7,717 nucleotides of DNA from an uncultured Eisenbergiella sp. (lineage in GTDB: Bacteria; Bacillota; Clostridia; Lachnospirales; Lachnospiraceae). The stretch is from positions 1 through 7,717 of the forward strand of contig CANQTI010000091.1 in assembly GCA_947626725.1 (NCBI GenBank), read 5' to 3'. Both the position numbers and the translations under genes were made by a program. This document shows, one piece after another, positions 6,502-7,717 of this stretch (within the stretch, counting starts at the first letter, position 1; every line of letters starts with the position of its first letter). The notes beneath the pieces are model-generated. The model had not been told where the DNA came from, ran no database searches, and was given only the letters and a program-made list of their open reading frames with translations.

Positions 6502-6542
6502 TAACAGGCTGATCTGCCGCACTTCCAATTCATCCAACCGTT

Positions 6543-6962
6543 TCAAAGGGAAACCGCGATCATCGGTTTGAGCGATTCCGAAAGATCGGCTTCATCACAG
6601 GAAACGCTGAGAACGAAATCTACGCCGAACTTCTCGCTCATCTTTGAAAGACGTTCTACGACAGGCGTTATGTCCTGTCCCTCCAGGCAGGCGATCTTCA
6701 GGAAACTGTCGAAATACATCTGCTGCAGATCGTGATCCTGTGAAATGATCCCGCTGACGAAGCCCAGGAATTCCTCGCTGGAATTCACCATGTAATCTGG
6801 AGCAACGATAAGACGCACCTTGTTGTTCAGCTCATACATATGCTTTGCGCTCTTGTCCAGATAAACGATGCTGCCGCGCGCCTGCTTGATCTCGGAATTC
6901 ACTTTATCCAACAGACTTTTCGTTTTCCCTTTCCCCTTCTCGCCTACGATTAACTGAATCAT
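6543..6962 (-). CDS. Small P-loop ATPase-like protein of unknown function, 139 aa
   Basis: Cytoplasmic nucleotide-binding protein of unassigned function. A Walker A motif, GEKGKGKT, lies at residues 7-14, right behind the first beta strand (MIQLIV). A hydrophobic strand ending in aspartate (QMYFD, D85) is a Walker B candidate, and a later strand, FVLSVSCDE (116-124), could carry a sensor residue. There is no membrane segment or signal peptide. Proteins of this kind in Clostridia are sometimes labelled twitching motility protein PilT, but the length and lack of PilT hexamer motifs do not support that role. The frame is open 17 codons further upstream, but AGGAGG 7 bases before the ATG at 6960-6962 sets the start, and the extension would overlap the promoter. 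The gene has its own promoter and a hairpin behind it. Confidence 0.8.
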   Translation of the reverse strand: MIQLIVGEKGKGKTKSLLDKVNSEIKQARGSIVYLDKSAKHMYELNNKVRLIVAPDYMVNSSEEFLGFVSGIISQDHDLQQMYFDSFLKIACLEGQDITPVVERLSKMSEKFGVDFVLSVSCDEADLSESLKPMIAVSL

Positions 6963-6969
6963 GCTTAGC

Positions 6970-6975
6970 CCTCCT
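6970..6975 (-). promoter_or_regulatory. Ribosome binding site of the P-loop ATPase gene
   Basis: A consensus AGGAGG on the - strand, 7 bases before the ATG at 6960-6962. It rules out the longer reading beginning at 7013, which would include the promoter. Confidence 0.85.
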
Positions 6976-6995
6976 GCTGTAAATTCGATAAAATT

Positions 6996-7024
6996 ATTAT
7001 AGTGGATATCCACTGAAAAAACAA
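6996..7024 (-). promoter_or_regulatory. Sigma-A-type promoter of the P-loop ATPase gene
   Basis: On the - strand, TTGTTT (7019-7024), a 17-base spacer and a perfect TATAAT (6996-7001) form a credible vegetative promoter. The start of transcription would fall near 6989, leaving a short leader with the ribosome binding site. It lies in the 77-base gap behind the carboxypeptidase gene. Confidence 0.7.
7001..7014. promoter_or_regulatory. 14-bp perfect palindrome, candidate operator
   Basis: AGTGGATATCCACT is a perfect inverted repeat with no loop. It occupies the spacer of the promoter at 6996-7024 and overlaps the first base of the -10 element. A dimeric repressor bound here would block RNA polymerase. 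The regulator is not encoded in the window and the motif was not recognised as a known operator. A chance 14-bp perfect palindrome is unlikely at this exact position, but there is no direct proof of function. Confidence 0.5.
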
Positions 7025-7039
7025 CCTCTATTTTCGAGT

Positions 7040-7717
7040 TTACCCGATTTCATCCAGAAGATCGGTCATTTCCGCATACAGGTAATCGCGCTGGCTGGAG
7101 CGCAGGATCACGCTGATATAAGGATTGCCGGCCGTATCCCGAACCAAAAGAATCAGGCAGTTCCCGGCCGCATTGGTGGTCCCTATCTTTCCGCCGATCA
7201 CCGTCACGTTGTCCGGCGCCTTGGCATCCCCGGAAATATACTGATTGGTATTCTGATAAGAAAAGGTCTTCTGACTTCCGTTCGCTCCCGTATAGACCGT
7301 ATCGTAGCTGGTCATGCTGATGATTTCGTTGATCATGTCATACTTGAGCGCCTCATTGAAAATGAGATACATATCATAGGCGGTCACATAATGATCGTCC
7401 GCCGTCAGGCCGTTGGGATTGACGAAATGGCTGTTCGTCGCACCGATGGCCAGAGCCTCCTCGTTCATCAGATTGCAGAACTGCTCCACACTGCCCGCCA
7501 CATGCTCGGCGATGGCCAGCGCGGCATCGTTGGCCGAATGGATCAAAAGGACATGCAGCGCCTGATTCAGCGTGAGCTGGTCACCCTCCTGAAGCCCACA
7601 TAAAACAGCGCCGCTTTCCGTCACCCGCGCCCCCGAGGTAACCGTGATGATATCGTCCGGATTGCCGTACTTCAGCGCGACCACGGCGGTCATCAGCTTG
7701 GTCAGGCTGGCCGGTGC
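7040..7717 (-). CDS. Serine-type D-alanyl-D-alanine carboxypeptidase (PBP5-like), N-terminus outside window
   Basis: Penicillin-binding protein that removes the terminal D-alanine from peptidoglycan pentapeptides outside the membrane. The visible 225 residues include all three active-site motifs. SLTK (SxxK, nucleophilic serine) is at visible residues 4-7, SAN (SxN) at 61-63, and GGKIGTT at 175-181 stands at the KTG box with isoleucine in place of the usual threonine. NPNGL (100-104) also fits the family. The protein ends about 45 residues after the KTG box, so the C-terminal beta domain and amphipathic anchor helix of E. coli PBP5 are absent. Any membrane anchor must be at the unseen N-terminus. 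No strong terminator separates it from the P-loop gene. Which dac paralogue it is cannot be decided. Confidence 0.92.
   Translation of the reverse strand, partial: APASLTKLMTAVVALKYGNPDDIITVTSGARVTESGAVLCGLQEGDQLTLNQALHVLLIHSANDAALAIAEHVAGSVEQFCNLMNEEALAIGATNSHFVNPNGLTADDHYVTAYDMYLIFNEALKYDMINEIISMTSYDTVYTGANGSQKTFSYQNTNQYISGDAKAPDNVTVIGGKIGTTNAAGNCLILLVRDTAGNPYISVILRSSQRDYLYAEMTDLLDEIG

Noticed and set aside
6500..6530. Possible promoter for the HlyD-like gene (TTGGAA, 16 bases, TGTTAA)
   Set aside because: The -10 matches consensus at only three of six positions and lies against the terminator stem; not strong enough to call.
6963..7013. 17-residue N-terminal extension of the P-loop protein
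   Set aside because: Its coding bases would include the TATAAT element and the palindrome; the inner ATG has a perfect AGGAGG.
7016..7042. Possible terminator behind the carboxypeptidase gene (weak stem plus six T on the - strand)
   Set aside because: The stem is only about 5 bp with a bulge; the T run is more simply explained as part of the -35 region of the next promoter.

Overview
The window looks like a Clostridia chromosome segment, probably from the Lachnospiraceae or a close relative. The signs are a SepF-type division protein, a YggS/SepF pair preceded by a single-pass HlyD-like protein, AGGAGG-type ribosome binding sites, short Gram-positive intergenic gaps and a balanced GC content. 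This is inferred from gene content; there is no taxonomic marker gene. No rRNA, tRNA, CRISPR array, insertion sequence or phage gene was found.

Layout. Positions 1-860 are read on the + strand: the 3' end of a membrane transporter gene, then a type I phosphoribosyltransferase, closed by a strong 20-bp terminator hairpin. Together they suggest nucleobase uptake and salvage. Everything after this is on the - strand. From right to left: a partial D-alanyl-D-alanine carboxypeptidase (7717-7040); a small P-loop ATPase gene with its own promoter, a palindrome between -35 and -10, and a hairpin at its end (7024-6480); an HlyD-like / yggS / sepF unit (6431-3754) ending at a clear terminator (3718-3687); then aroB / lspA / rluD (3608-978), with aroB and lspA directly abutting. 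Behind the rluD stop lies a 36-codon fragment that reads like the C-terminus of a MATE-family transporter, apparently a gene remnant.

How it fits together. The - strand genes form a cell-envelope and division neighbourhood: peptidoglycan trimming (carboxypeptidase), Z-ring anchoring (SepF), lipoprotein signal peptide cleavage (LspA), an unassigned membrane-anchored adaptor-like protein, and housekeeping genes often linked to this cluster (YggS, RluD). In many Firmicutes, ylmG, ylmH and divIVA sit between sepF and lspA; here aroB of the shikimate pathway occupies that position.

The points most worth a second look are the HlyD-like protein with a probable TTG start and no adjacent transport partner, the uncharacterised P-loop gene under an operator-like palindrome, and the MATE relic in the same reading frame as rluD. 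Nothing here amounts to a clearly new defence or mobile system.
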